Assembly: GCF_030408615.1 (NCBI RefSeq)
Contig: NZ_CP047187.1
Location: forward strand, 1,302,001-1,366,000
DNA length: 64,000 nt
Direction of reading: 5' to 3'
Origin: Corynebacterium bovis DSM 20582 = CIP 54.80
GTDB taxonomy: Bacteria; Actinomycetota; Actinomycetes; Mycobacteriales; Mycobacteriaceae
The position numbers and the translations under genes were made by a program. Positions 50,763-60,924 of the stretch are shown here, one piece after another; position 1 is the first letter of the stretch, and every line of letters begins with the position of its first letter. The notes beneath the pieces are model-generated. The model did no database searches. It was not told where the DNA came from and saw only the letters and a list, made by a program, of their open reading frames with translations.

Positions 50763-50810
50763 AACCCGACCACCCGCCCGGACCCGGTCCGGGAACCGAA
50801 GGAGAACAGC

Positions 50811-51296
50811 ATGTCAGGAACCGGAGTCAGCGAGATCACCGTCCGCCCGGGGGCCGCTGAGGGCCTCACCGTCGCCGTCGTGTCGTCGACGTGGAACGCG
50901 GAGATCACCGACCAACTCCACACCCGCGCGGTCGAGACCCTCCGCGAGGCGGGCGCCCGCGTCACCGAGTACCGGGTCGCCGGGGCCCTGGAGCTGCCCG
51001 TCATCGTCGCGGCCCTCCTCGAGGTCTCCGACGCCGTCGTCGCGACGGGCTGCGTCATCCGCGGCGCGACCGTCCACTTCGACCACGTCTGCAACTCGGT
51101 GACCTACGGGCTCACGCGCTGCGGGCTCGACGCGGGCCGTCCCGTCGGCAACGGTGTCCTCACGGTCGACGACGTCGCCCAGGCCCGGGACCGCGCCGGC
51201 CTGCCCGGGGCCGCCGAGGACAAGGGGCACGACGCCGCCGTCGCCGCCCTCCACTCGGCCCTCGTCCTGCGGGAGATCCGGGGCTCGGGGCGCTGA
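50811..51296 (+). CDS. ribH: 6,7-dimethyl-8-ribityllumazine synthase
   Basis: 161 residues. STWNAEITDQL, VAGALELPVIVAAL, TGCVIRGATVHFDHVCN (catalytic His) and NGVLTVDDVAQARDRAG. Forms the icosahedral or pentameric enzyme supplying RibE. ATG with AAGGAG nine bases ahead. Confidence 0.96.
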   Translation: MSGTGVSEITVRPGAAEGLTVAVVSSTWNAEITDQLHTRAVETLREAGARVTEYRVAGALELPVIVAALLEVSDAVVATGCVIRGATVHFDHVCNSVTYGLTRCGLDAGRPVGNGVLTVDDVAQARDRAGLPGAAEDKGHDAAVAALHSALVLREIRGSGR

Positions 51297-51432
51297 CCCC
51301 CACCCCGGTCGGGACCGGCCCCGGCCCGGTCACGACGCCGCCACGCTGCCGCCACGCTGCGGTCACGCCCCGGTCCGGCGGCGGGCGGTCGGCGCCCGCC
51401 GGGCGGTTTGTCCCGGCCGCCGGGTCGGGGGG

Positions 51433-51438
51433 TAGGCT
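51433..51438 (+). promoter_or_regulatory. Leaderless-type -10 box for PH-like gene
   Basis: TAGGCT, then seven bases, then GTG at 51446; no ribosome binding site. Confidence 0.62.
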
Positions 51439-51445
51439 CGTCTCC

Positions 51446-51964
51446 GTGAGCAGCACCGAGACCACCCCCATGCCCGACGACGCCGTCGCGCCCCGCGCGG
51501 GAACGGACGGCACAGCCTCCGGCGACGGGTGGCTCGTGACGGTGACCTCGCGTTCGCTCCGGATCTGGGCGTGGAGCGCCGTCGTCGTCATCATGGTCGT
51601 CCACGTCGTGATGGGGCTCGTCAGCGGGGTGGGGGACACCGGGGCCACGGTGACCGTCGTCGACCAGTGGTCCTTCGTCGGCATCGGCCTGCTGCTGTCC
51701 GGGGTGTGCCTGCTCCTGCTGCGGCCCCGCGTCCGGGTCAACGCGTCGGGCGTGGAGGTGCGCAACCTCGTCAGCGCGCAGTTCTACCCGTGGGACCTCG
51801 TGCACGGCATGTCCTTCCCCAAGGGTGCGCGGTGGGCGCGCCTGGAGCTCCCGGACTTCGAGTTCGTCCCGATGATGGCGTTCCAGGTCGCGGACAAGCG
51901 CACGATCTTCCGGGACGTCGAGGCCTTCCGCCGGCTCGAGGACCGGTACATGCCCGACGAGTGA
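51446..51964 (+). CDS. Small membrane protein with PH-like cytoplasmic domain
   Basis: 172 residues. Disordered first 28 residues, two membrane helices (about 40-60 and 77-93) and a C-terminal bacterial PH-like domain (about 95-160) containing VRVNASGVEVRNLV, PWDLVHGMSFPKGARWARLELPD. Function of this actinobacterial family is unknown. It lies between ribH and uvrC; uvrC begins three bases after its stop, so they are cotranscribed. Start fixed by the leaderless promoter. Confidence 0.85.
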   Translation: MSSTETTPMPDDAVAPRAGTDGTASGDGWLVTVTSRSLRIWAWSAVVVIMVVHVVMGLVSGVGDTGATVTVVDQWSFVGIGLLLSGVCLLLLRPRVRVNASGVEVRNLVSAQFYPWDLVHGMSFPKGARWARLELPDFEFVPMMAFQVADKRTIFRDVEAFRRLEDRYMPDE

Positions 51965-51967
51965 CCC

Positions 51968-54133
51968 ATGGCGGATCCCCTCGACTACCGCCCGGCCCCC
52001 GGCACGGTCCCCACCCAGCCCGGGGTCTACACCTTCCGTGACGCCGACGACCGCGTCATCTACGTCGGCAAGGCGAAGAACCTCCGCGCCCGGCTGGCGA
52101 ACTACTTCCAGGACGTCCGGAACCTCCACCCCCGGACCCGCACGATGGTGCTCAGCGCCGACCACGTCCAGTGGACGGTCGTCGGCAGCGAGTTCGAGGC
52201 GCTCAACCTCGAGTACACGTGGATCAAGCGCTTCAGTCCCCGCTTCAACGTCATGTACCGGGACGACAAGACGTACCCGATGCTCGCGGTGTCCGTGAAG
52301 GAGGAGTTCCCCCGGGCCTTCCTCTACCGGGGGCCCCGGAAGCGTGGCGTGCGGTACTTCGGCCCGTACCCCAAGGCGTGGGCGATCCGGGAGACCCTCG
52401 AGTCCCTCACCCGGGTCTTCCCCGTCCGGACGTGCACGAAGGGGGTCTTCCGCCGCCACGAGCAGCTCGGCCGTCCGTGTCTGCTCGGCTACATCGACCG
52501 GTGCAGCGCCCCGTGCGTCGGGAGGATCGACGCCGCGGCCCACCGGGAGCTCGTCGACGGGTTCTGCTCCTTCCTCGCCGGGGGGACGACGGACGCCGTC
52601 CTGCGGGACGTCCGCGGCGAGATGCAGCAGGCCGCGGAGAACCTCGACTTCGAACGCGCGGCGACGCTGCGCGACCAGCTCGGCGCCATGGAGAAGGCGA
52701 TGGAGAAGCAGGCCGTCGTGTTCTCCGACGACACGGACGCCGACGTCGTCGCGCTGGCCAGCGACGACCTCGAGGCGGCGGTCCAGGTCTTCCACGTCCG
52801 CGGGGGCCGGATCCGCGGTCAGCGGGGATGGGTCGTCGAGAAACCGGACGTGCCCGACGCCGACGGTGCCGCCGCCGGGGAGGAGGGGGACACCGCGACC
52901 GACCCGGCGTGGCCGGCCCTGCTCGAGGACTTCCTCACCCAGTTCTACGGCGACCAGGCGGCGCTCACGTCCGCGACGGAGTCGGCCGTCGGCGGGGCCT
53001 CGCGCGCCGACGCGGCGGGGGAGCCGTCCCCGGACTCCGCCCTCGCCGCGGCGATCTCGCCCGGGTCCTCCCACATCCCCGGTGGCGTGGGCCCCGGCTC
53101 GGCGGAGACCGCGATGACCGTCTCGCCCGTGCCCCGGGAGGTGCTGGTCCCAGTGCCGCTGCCGGAGGGGTCCGACGTCCCGACGTGGCTGACGGGGCTC
53201 CGTGGCAGCCGGGTCACGGTCCGTGTCCCCCGTCGCGGGGACAAGCGTTCCCTCATGGACACGGCGACGACGAACGCCTCCCAGGCCCTCCACCAGCACA
53301 AGCTCCGCCGCACCGGCGACCTCACCGCGCGGTCGGCGGCGCTGCAGGAGCTCCAGGAGGCGCTGTGGATGGACACGAGCCCGCTGCGCATCGAGTGCAC
53401 GGACATCTCCCACATCCAGGGCACGGACGTCGTGGCCAGCCTCGTCGTCTTCGAGGACGGGCTGCCGCGCACGTCGGACTACCGCCGGTACAAGATCCGG
53501 GAGGCCGCCGGCGACGGGCACTCGGACGACGTCGCCTCCATCGCCGAGGTCGTGCGGCGACGGTTCCGCCGCCACCGGGAGGACCGGCTGGCCGTCCCCG
53601 CCGGCGACGACGGCGGCGACCTGCTCGAGGGGGAGGAGCAGGTCGCTCCCGCGGAGACGCCGCGCACCCGGTTCGCCTACCCGCCCCAGCTCTTCATCGT
53701 CGACGGCGGGAAGCCGCAGGTCGACGCCGCCGCCGCGGTGCTCGACGAGCTCGGTGTCACGGACGTCACCCTGTGCGGCGTGGCGAAGCGGCTGGAGGAG
53801 CTGTGGGTGCCCGGGGACGACCACCCGGTGATCCTCCCGCGGAACTCGCAGGCGTTGTACCTGGTCCAGAACCTCCGCGACGAGGCGCACCGGTTCGCCA
53901 TCACCTTCCACCGCCAGCAGCGCAGCGCCCGGATGCGGCGGTCGGTGCTCGACGACGTCCCCGGCCTCGGACCGAAGCGACGGCAGCAGCTGGTCCGCGC
54001 GTTCGGCAGCGTCGCCAAGGTCCGGGAGGCCGGGCCGGAGCGGATCGCGGAACTCCCCGGCTTCGGCCCGCGCCTCGCCGAGGCGGTCGCCGCCGCCCTC
54101 GCGGAGGGGGACGGCGCCGCCCCGGAGGCGTGA
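51968..54133 (+). CDS. uvrC: Excinuclease ABC subunit C
   Basis: 721 residues. GIY-YIG nuclease ([23 protein letters not shown]), Cys-rich segment ([30 protein letters not shown]), UVR helix pair ([19 protein letters not shown]), the RNase H-like nuclease ([36 protein letters not shown]) and tandem helix-hairpin-helix ([27 protein letters not shown]). Makes both incisions in nucleotide excision repair. A Ser/Ala/Gly/Pro insert of about 45 residues near 335-380 lengthens it. Confidence 0.96.
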   Translation: MADPLDYRPAPGTVPTQPGVYTFRDADDRVIYVGKAKNLRARLANYFQDVRNLHPRTRTMVLSADHVQWTVVGSEFEALNLEYTWIKRFSPRFNVMYRDDKTYPMLAVSVKEEFPRAFLYRGPRKRGVRYFGPYPKAWAIRETLESLTRVFPVRTCTKGVFRRHEQLGRPCLLGYIDRCSAPCVGRIDAAAHRELVDGFCSFLAGGTTDAVLRDVRGEMQQAAENLDFERAATLRDQLGAMEKAMEKQAVVFSDDTDADVVALASDDLEAAVQVFHVRGGRIRGQRGWVVEKPDVPDADGAAAGEEGDTATDPAWPALLEDFLTQFYGDQAALTSATESAVGGASRADAAGEPSPDSALAAAISPGSSHIPGGVGPGSAETAMTVSPVPREVLVPVPLPEGSDVPTWLTGLRGSRVTVRVPRRGDKRSLMDTATTNASQALHQHKLRRTGDLTARSAALQELQEALWMDTSPLRIECTDISHIQGTDVVASLVVFEDGLPRTSDYRRYKIREAAGDGHSDDVASIAEVVRRRFRRHREDRLAVPAGDDGGDLLEGEEQVAPAETPRTRFAYPPQLFIVDGGKPQVDAAAAVLDELGVTDVTLCGVAKRLEELWVPGDDHPVILPRNSQALYLVQNLRDEAHRFAITFHRQQRSARMRRSVLDDVPGLGPKRRQQLVRAFGSVAKVREAGPERIAELPGFGPRLAEAVAAALAEGDGAAPEA

Positions 54134-54194
54134 CCGGCACCGGGACCCCGGGTGCGAGTTCTGTCACACCCCGCCGCGGCCGCGGCGGCGCGGT

Positions 54195-54200
54195 TAGGAT
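54195..54200 (+). promoter_or_regulatory. Leaderless-type -10 box for rapZ
   Basis: TAGGAT, then seven bases (GGGCCCC), then ATG; no ribosome binding site. Confidence 0.65.
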
Positions 54201-54207
54201 GGGCCCC

Positions 54208-55158
54208 ATGGAGAAACCCGAGACCCCGGTCCCCGAGACTGCGGACCGGACCCCCGCGCGGGGACCGGCCGCCGACGGTGGATCCCCGACCCCGCCGGAG
54301 ACGTCGCTGGTGCTCATCACCGGGATGTCCGGCGCGGGCCGCAAGGCCGCGGCGACGGCCCTCGAGGAGATGGGGTGGTACGTCGCCGACAATCTCCCGC
54401 CCGAGCTCATCATGCGCATGGTCGAACTCAGCTTCGAGACGGACTCGCCCGTCGAACGGCTGGCCATCGTCACGGACGTGCGGTCCCGGGACTTCGCCGG
54501 CTCGCTCGAGGACGTGCTCACCTCGCTGCACGACACGGGTCGCAGCCCGGTGGTGCTGTTCATGGAGGCCGACGACGCCACGCTCATCCGGCGGTTCGAC
54601 ACGGTCCGGCGCACGCACCCGCTGCAGGACGGGGAGACACTCCAGACCGGCATCGACCGGGAGCGGGCGATGCTCGCCGGGATCCGGGCCCGCGCCGACG
54701 TCGTCATCGACACGTCCGGCAAGAGCATCCACGACCTGCGGCGCAGCATCGAGGACTACTTCCGGACGCGCAGCGGGGCGCGGCAGCACCTGACCATCGA
54801 GTCCTTCGGCTTCAAGCACGGCGCGCCCCGTGACGTGGACATGCTCCTCGACGTCCGGTTCCTGCCGAACCCGTACTGGAACCCGGACCTTCGCCCGTAC
54901 CGGGGCGTCGACGAGCCGGTGAGCACCTTCGTGCTGTCCCGGCCGGGGGCCCGCGAGTTCATCGGCTCGGTCCACGACATGGTGCACACGATGCTCCCGG
55001 GGTACCGCCGGGAGGGCAAGAACTTCATCGCCCTGGCCGTCGGGTGCACGGGCGGCCACCACCGCAGCGTCGCGGTCGTCGAGGAGCTCGCGGAGCTGTT
55101 CCGGAAGGACAACCTCGACGTGCGCGTCGTCCACCGCGACCTGGAGAGGAACCAGTGA
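54208..55158 (+). CDS. rapZ: RapZ/YvcJ family P-loop protein
   Basis: 316 residues. Pro/Glu/Ala-rich first 30 residues, then P-loop region [10 protein letters not shown] (about 39-48), in which the canonical GKS is GRK; actinobacterial members often have GR here. [45 protein letters not shown] and [18 protein letters not shown] are family hallmarks. In other bacteria it binds small RNA or nucleotides; here linked to yvcK-whiA as in most Gram-positives. Stop overlaps the yvcK start. Confidence 0.95.
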   Translation: MEKPETPVPETADRTPARGPAADGGSPTPPETSLVLITGMSGAGRKAAATALEEMGWYVADNLPPELIMRMVELSFETDSPVERLAIVTDVRSRDFAGSLEDVLTSLHDTGRSPVVLFMEADDATLIRRFDTVRRTHPLQDGETLQTGIDRERAMLAGIRARADVVIDTSGKSIHDLRRSIEDYFRTRSGARQHLTIESFGFKHGAPRDVDMLLDVRFLPNPYWNPDLRPYRGVDEPVSTFVLSRPGAREFIGSVHDMVHTMLPGYRREGKNFIALAVGCTGGHHRSVAVVEELAELFRKDNLDVRVVHRDLERNQ

Positions 55159-56222
55159 CCCCCACGACCGACCCGGGTGACCGGGACGCCCCGACCCTCG
55201 ACCGTGTCGCCGCGCTCGGGGGCGGTCACGGACTGTTCTCGACGCTGCGCGCCGCGCGCCGCGCGGCCGCCTCCGTCACGGCGGTCGTCACGGTCGCGGA
55301 CGACGGCGGGTCGTCCGGACGGATGCGCCGCGAACTCGGTTCGTTGCCGCCGGGGGACCTCCGCATGGCCCTCGCCGCGTTGACGGAGGACACCCCGCGG
55401 GGCCGGCTGTGGGAGCGGACGCTCCAGCACCGGTTCGCCGGCCACGGGGCGCTGGCGGGGCACGCCGTCGGCAACCTCGTCCTCACGGGCCTGTCCGAGG
55501 TCATGGGCGACCACGTCGCGGCGTTGGACGAGCTCGCGGTGCTGCTCGGCATCCGCGGGCGGGTCCTGCCGATGTCGCCGGTGCCGCTCGACCTCGAGGC
55601 CGAGGTGTCGGGGCTGGGGGAGGACCCGCGCGAGGTCACGGCGGTCCGCGGGCAGGTGGCGGTCGCCTCGACCCCGGGGCAGGTCCGGCGGGTCCGGCTC
55701 ATCCCCGGGGACGCGCCGGCCACGGAGCCGGCGGTCGAGGCCGTGCTCGACGCCGACGTCGTCACCCTCGGCCCGGGGTCGTGGTTCTCGTCGGTGATCC
55801 CGCACCTCCTCGTCCCGGGGATCGACGCCGCGCTCGACCGGACCGACGCGGTCAAGGTGCTGATCCTCAACCTGGTGTCGGAACCGGGGGAGACGAGCGG
55901 GTTCTCGATGGAACGCCACATCCACATGCTGCGGCAGCACTGTCCGTCGCTGCGGATGGACGTGACGGTCGTCGACCGGTCGACGGTGTCCGACGCCCGC
56001 GAGCGCCGGGCGCTCGAACGGGCCGCGGGGCAGCTCGGCGCGCGGGTCATCTACCGCGACGTCCGGGCGGACGACGACCGGGGTCGCTGGTCGGACCGGC
56101 ACTCCCCGGAGAAGCTGGCGCGGGTGCTCCGGGAGTTCGCCGGCCCGGTCGACGCGCTGCCCGCGGAGCTGCCGGACGGGGCGGCGGACACCGCGTCGGG
56201 CGGGGAGCCCGCCGGGCGGTGA
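55155..56222 (+). CDS. yvcK: YvcK/CofD-like gluconeogenesis factor (CuvA)
   Basis: 355 residues. CofD-like Rossmann protein: LGGGHGL (21-27), [35 protein letters not shown] and [16 protein letters not shown]. Binds UDP-sugars and influences cell-wall precursor flow and growth on gluconeogenic carbon in Bacillus and mycobacteria. GTG start overlaps rapZ stop. Confidence 0.94.
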   Translation: MTPTTDPGDRDAPTLDRVAALGGGHGLFSTLRAARRAAASVTAVVTVADDGGSSGRMRRELGSLPPGDLRMALAALTEDTPRGRLWERTLQHRFAGHGALAGHAVGNLVLTGLSEVMGDHVAALDELAVLLGIRGRVLPMSPVPLDLEAEVSGLGEDPREVTAVRGQVAVASTPGQVRRVRLIPGDAPATEPAVEAVLDADVVTLGPGSWFSSVIPHLLVPGIDAALDRTDAVKVLILNLVSEPGETSGFSMERHIHMLRQHCPSLRMDVTVVDRSTVSDARERRALERAAGQLGARVIYRDVRADDDRGRWSDRHSPEKLARVLREFAGPVDALPAELPDGAADTASGGEPAGR

Positions 56223-56244
56223 CCCGGCCCGCACCGGAGTGGCT

Positions 56245-56250
56245 TATGCT
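56245..56250 (+). promoter_or_regulatory. -10 box for whiA
   Basis: TATGCT shortly after the yvcK stop, 95 bases before whiA. Confidence 0.5.
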
Positions 56251-56344
56251 CGGAGGCCGGTGCACGGAGCGTCCGGGCCCCGGGCCGGGACGGTCCGGGC
56301 CCCCGGGCGCAGTTCCCGGAGTCGCGACGAGAAAGGTGACAGCA

Positions 56345-57340
56345 GTGGCCCTGACCCCTGAAGTGAAGGACGAGCTCGCCCGCGTGACGGTCACGGGGTC
56401 CGACGTCATGACCGCGGAGGTCGCGGGCCTGCTGAGGTTCAGCGCCGCCCTGCACCTCGTCAGCGGCCGGGTGGTCGTCGAGGCGGAGGTCGACAGCGGC
56501 CAGACGGCCCGCCGGCTCAGCGCCGCGGTGGAGAAGCTGTTCGACATCAGCGGCGACCTCCAGATCATCGGGGCGGGGAACCTCCGCCGCAGCGCGCGGT
56601 ACGTCCTGCGGTGGTCGGAGGGCGGGACCGAGCTCGCGCGGCGCACGGGGCTCATCGACCGGGCCGGCCGCCCGGTCCGGGGGCTGCCCCCGTTCATCAT
56701 CGGCGGGACCGTCGACCAGTGCGTCGCGGCGTGGCGCGGGGCGTTCCTCGCCCGGGGGTCGCTGACGGAGCCGGGGCGCGCGTCCGCGCTCGAGGTCGCG
56801 GCGCCGAGCAACGAGTCGGCCCTCGCCCTCGTGGGGGCGGCGCGGCGCGTCGGCCTCACCGCGAAGACGAAGGAGACCCGGGGGATCCAGCGGGTCGTCA
56901 TCCGCGACGGCGAGGCGATCGGCGACCTCCTCACGCGGATGGGGGCGCAGAAGGCGCGGCTGGCGTGGGAGGAGCAGCGGATGCGGCGGGAGGTGCGCGC
57001 GACGGCCAACCGGCTCGCGAACTTCGACGACGCGAACCTGCGCCGGTCCGCGCGGGCCGCCGTGGCCGCGGCGGCGCGCGTCGAACGGGCCCTCGAACTG
57101 CTCGGGGAGGACGTGCCGGACCACCTCGCCCAGGCGGGGGCGCTGCGGGTGGGGCACCGCCAGGCGTCGCTCGAGGAACTGGGCCAGCTCGCCCAGCCGC
57201 CGATGACGAAGGACGCGGTCGCGGGCCGCATCCGGCGGCTGCTGTCCATGGCCGACCGGAGGGCCGCTGAGCTGGGGGTGCCGGACACCCACGCGGCCGT
57301 GACGGAGGAGCTCTTCTCCGAGGTCGACCCGGGGGAGTGA
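56345..57340 (+). CDS. whiA: DNA-binding protein WhiA
   Basis: 331 residues. N-terminal LAGLIDADG-like domain ([50 protein letters not shown]) and C-terminal helix-turn-helix ([34 protein letters not shown]). Controls division/sporulation genes in Streptomyces and division in other Gram-positives. GTG start with AAAGGTG ahead. A strong hairpin starts at its stop codon. Confidence 0.96.
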   Translation: MALTPEVKDELARVTVTGSDVMTAEVAGLLRFSAALHLVSGRVVVEAEVDSGQTARRLSAAVEKLFDISGDLQIIGAGNLRRSARYVLRWSEGGTELARRTGLIDRAGRPVRGLPPFIIGGTVDQCVAAWRGAFLARGSLTEPGRASALEVAAPSNESALALVGAARRVGLTAKTKETRGIQRVVIRDGEAIGDLLTRMGAQKARLAWEEQRMRREVRATANRLANFDDANLRRSARAAVAAAARVERALELLGEDVPDHLAQAGALRVGHRQASLEELGQLAQPPMTKDAVAGRIRRLLSMADRRAAELGVPDTHAAVTEELFSEVDPGE

Positions 57341-57358
57341 CCCCCCGCGCGGGGGGTC
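57339..57358 (+). terminator. Hairpin at whiA stop
   Basis: GACCCCCC-GCGC-GGGGGGTC, a perfect 8-bp stem that includes the last bases of the whiA stop codon. No T-tract. Confidence 0.65.
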
Positions 57359-57459
57359 GGGGAGGCTCCCCCGACGACCACCCCGGTGGCCGCCCCCGCA
57401 GGGGTCTCCGGCCGCCCCGGGGAGGGGTGCCCCTCAGTGCACCCGTCGCCATCCGAAGG

Positions 57460-57465
57460 TAGCCT
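57460..57465 (+). promoter_or_regulatory. Possible -10 box for gap
   Basis: TAGCCT in a slightly less GC-rich stretch 97 bases before gap. Confidence 0.4.
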
Positions 57466-57540
57466 TGACGGTGTCACCGCACCGGTCCGACCGGTCCCCG
57501 CGGCACCCCGCGGCGGACCCGGACCGGGCGTACACCGTGA

Positions 57541-58569
<1,029 letters not shown>

Positions 58570-58642
58570 CACCTCACCCGACGCGTCGGTCGGCGGTGAC
58601 CCGGGGACCCGGGCCTCCGCCGTCGGGACGCTGACGGTCGCC

Positions 58643-58688
58643 GGACGGGCCGGACCGGTGCCTTCCCCGGGCACGGCCCGGCCCGTCC
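58643..58688 (+). terminator. Large hairpin between gap and pgk
   Basis: GGACGGGCCGG pairs with CCGGCCCGTCC and the stem continues with minor mismatches to a short TTCCCC loop; total about 18 bp. TTGCTGT follows. Likely partial terminator or processing site giving gap a higher mRNA level than pgk. Confidence 0.6.
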
Positions 58689-58761
58689 TTGCTGTACCCG
58701 CCCCCACCCGGGGCCGTCCACGCCCCCACCCGGAGCCGATCCCACCCTCTGAGGAGAACTC

Positions 58762-59982
58762 ATGTCCACCTCCACCATCAAGACCGTCGACGACCTCATC
58801 GCCGAGGGGGTCACGGGCCGCCACGTGCTCGTGCGCGCCGACCTCAACGTCCCCCTCGACGGGGACACGATCACCGACCCGGGGCGTGTCGACGCCTCGG
58901 TCCCGACGCTCAAGGCCCTGCTCGACGCCGGTGCCCGCGTCATCGTGGCCGCCCACCTGGGCCGGCCCAAGGGTGAGTTCGCCCCCGAGTTCTCCCTGTC
59001 CCCGGTCGCCGAGGCGCTGTCGGAGCGCCTCGACCAGTGGGTGCCGCTGGCCTCCGACGTCACCGGGGAGGACGCCCACGAGCGTGCCAACGGCCTCAAC
59101 GACGGGGACATCCTCCTGCTCGAGAACGTCCGCTTCGACCCCCGGGAGACCTCCAAGGACGACGCCGAGCGGGACGCGTTCGCCTCCGAGCTCGCCGCCC
59201 TCACCGGGGACAACGGGGCGTTCGTCTCCGACGGCTTCGGCGTGGTCCACCGCCGGCAGGCCTCCGTGTACGACGTTGCGACGAAGCTCCCGCACTACAG
59301 CGGCGGCCTGGTCCAGACCGAGCTCGAGGTCCTCGAGAAGGTCTCGGGCGACCCGGAGACGCCGTACGTCGTCGTCCTCGGCGGGTCGAAGGTCTCGGAC
59401 AAGCTCGGGGTCATCGAGGCCCTCGCGCCGAAGGTCACCCACCTCATCATCGGCGGCGGCATGTGCTACACGTTCCTCCGCGCCCGCGGGCTCGACGTCG
59501 GGGCCTCGCTCCTCCAGGAGGACATGGTCGACACCTGCCGCGACCTCCTCGACCGGTTCGGGGACGTCATCGTCCTCCCGACGGACGTCGTCGCCGCCGA
59601 GGCCTTCGACCGGGACGCGGACCACCGCACCGTCGGCGTCGACGCGATCCCCTCCGGCTGGATGGGCCTCGACGTCGGGCCGGAGTCCGTCGCCGCGTTC
59701 CGCGACGTGCTCTCCTCCGCCCGGACGATCTTCTGGAACGGCCCGATGGGCGTGTTCGAGTTCCCGGCCTTCGCCGAGGGGACCCGGGGCGTGGCCGAGG
59801 CCATCGTCGACGCGACGGCCGCGGGCGCGTTCAGCGTCGTCGGCGGCGGCGACTCCGCGGCCGCGGTCCGGTCCCTCGGCATCTCCGAGGACGGCTTCAG
59901 CCACATCTCGACCGGTGGCGGTGCTTCCCTGGAGTTCCTCGAGGGCAAGGAGCTGCCGGGCGTCACCGTCCTCGAGAACTGA
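58762..59982 (+). CDS. pgk: Phosphoglycerate kinase
   Basis: 406 residues. [13 protein letters not shown] at the N-terminus, [34 protein letters not shown] and [13 protein letters not shown]. Transfers phosphate from 1,3-BPG to ADP. ATG with GAGGAGA ahead. Canonical length. Confidence 0.98.
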   Translation: MSTSTIKTVDDLIAEGVTGRHVLVRADLNVPLDGDTITDPGRVDASVPTLKALLDAGARVIVAAHLGRPKGEFAPEFSLSPVAEALSERLDQWVPLASDVTGEDAHERANGLNDGDILLLENVRFDPRETSKDDAERDAFASELAALTGDNGAFVSDGFGVVHRRQASVYDVATKLPHYSGGLVQTELEVLEKVSGDPETPYVVVLGGSKVSDKLGVIEALAPKVTHLIIGGGMCYTFLRARGLDVGASLLQEDMVDTCRDLLDRFGDVIVLPTDVVAAEAFDRDADHRTVGVDAIPSGWMGLDVGPESVAAFRDVLSSARTIFWNGPMGVFEFPAFAEGTRGVAEAIVDATAAGAFSVVGGGDSAAAVRSLGISEDGFSHISTGGGASLEFLEGKELPGVTVLEN

Positions 59983-60041
59983 CCCCCACCCGCCCCACCC
60001 GCGGGCGGACCCCACCCCTGAAGGACCCTGAAGGAGAAGCC

Positions 60042-60827
60042 ATGACCCGCACCCCGCTCATCGCCGGCAACTGGAAGATGAACCTCAACCACCTGGAGGC
60101 GATCTCCGTGGTGCAGAAGTTCGACTTCGCGCTGCCGAAGGACTACTACGACCACGTCGACGTCGCCGTCATCCCGCCGTTCACCGACATCCGCTCCGTG
60201 CAGACGGTCGTCGACGGCGACAAGCTGCCCCTGACCTACGGTGCCCAGGACGTCTCCGAGCACGAGTCCGGGGCGTACACCGGCGAGGTCTCCGCCCCGA
60301 TGCTCGCGAAGCTCGGCTGCACGTGGGTCGTCGTCGGCCACTCGGAGCGACGGCAGTACCACGGTGAGGACGACGCCCTCGTCGCGCGCAAGGCCGGCGC
60401 GGCGCTCGCCGCCGGGCTGTGCCCGATCGTCTGCGTCGGTGAGCCCCTCGAGGTCCGGGAGGAGGGCACGCACGTCGACTACGTCGTCAAGCAGGCCCGG
60501 GCCTCCCTCGCCGGGCTCGGTGCCGCGGAGCTGCGGAAGACCGTCATCGCCTACGAGCCGGTGTGGGCCATCGGCACGGGCCGGTCGGCCACCGCCGACG
60601 ACGCCCAGGAGGTCTGCGCCGCGCTGCGCGGGCTCATCCGTGACCTCGCCGACGACGCCACGGCCGACGGCCTCCGGATCCTCTACGGCGGGTCGGTGAA
60701 GACCGACACGGTCGGCGACATCGTCTCCCGTCCCGACGTCGACGGCGGCCTCGTCGGCGGCGCGAGCCTCGACGGCGAGGACTTCGCCCGCCTGTGCGCC
60801 GCCGCGGCCAAGGCCGTCTCCGCCTGA
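60042..60827 (+). CDS. tpiA: Triosephosphate isomerase
   Basis: 261 residues. [24 protein letters not shown] (catalytic His), [13 protein letters not shown] (catalytic Glu) and [14 protein letters not shown] at 60042 with AAGGAG eight bases ahead. Follows pgk after 59 bases. Confidence 0.98.
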   Translation: MTRTPLIAGNWKMNLNHLEAISVVQKFDFALPKDYYDHVDVAVIPPFTDIRSVQTVVDGDKLPLTYGAQDVSEHESGAYTGEVSAPMLAKLGCTWVVVGHSERRQYHGEDDALVARKAGAALAAGLCPIVCVGEPLEVREEGTHVDYVVKQARASLAGLGAAELRKTVIAYEPVWAIGTGRSATADDAQEVCAALRGLIRDLADDATADGLRILYGGSVKTDTVGDIVSRPDVDGGLVGGASLDGEDFARLCAAAAKAVSA

Positions 60828-60845
60828 GCCCGACCCCGGACCCGT

Positions 60846-60874
60846 CGCGCCCGCCCCGACAGGGAGCGGGCGCG
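60846..60874 (+). terminator. Hairpin between tpiA and ppc
   Basis: CGCGCCCGC pairs perfectly with GCGGGCGCG around an 11-base loop, about 20 bases after the tpiA stop. No T-tract. Confidence 0.6.
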
Positions 60875-60924
60875 TCACCGACGCTGACCATGCCCCACAA
60901 CCCCCGAGAGGTGACTTCACGTCC

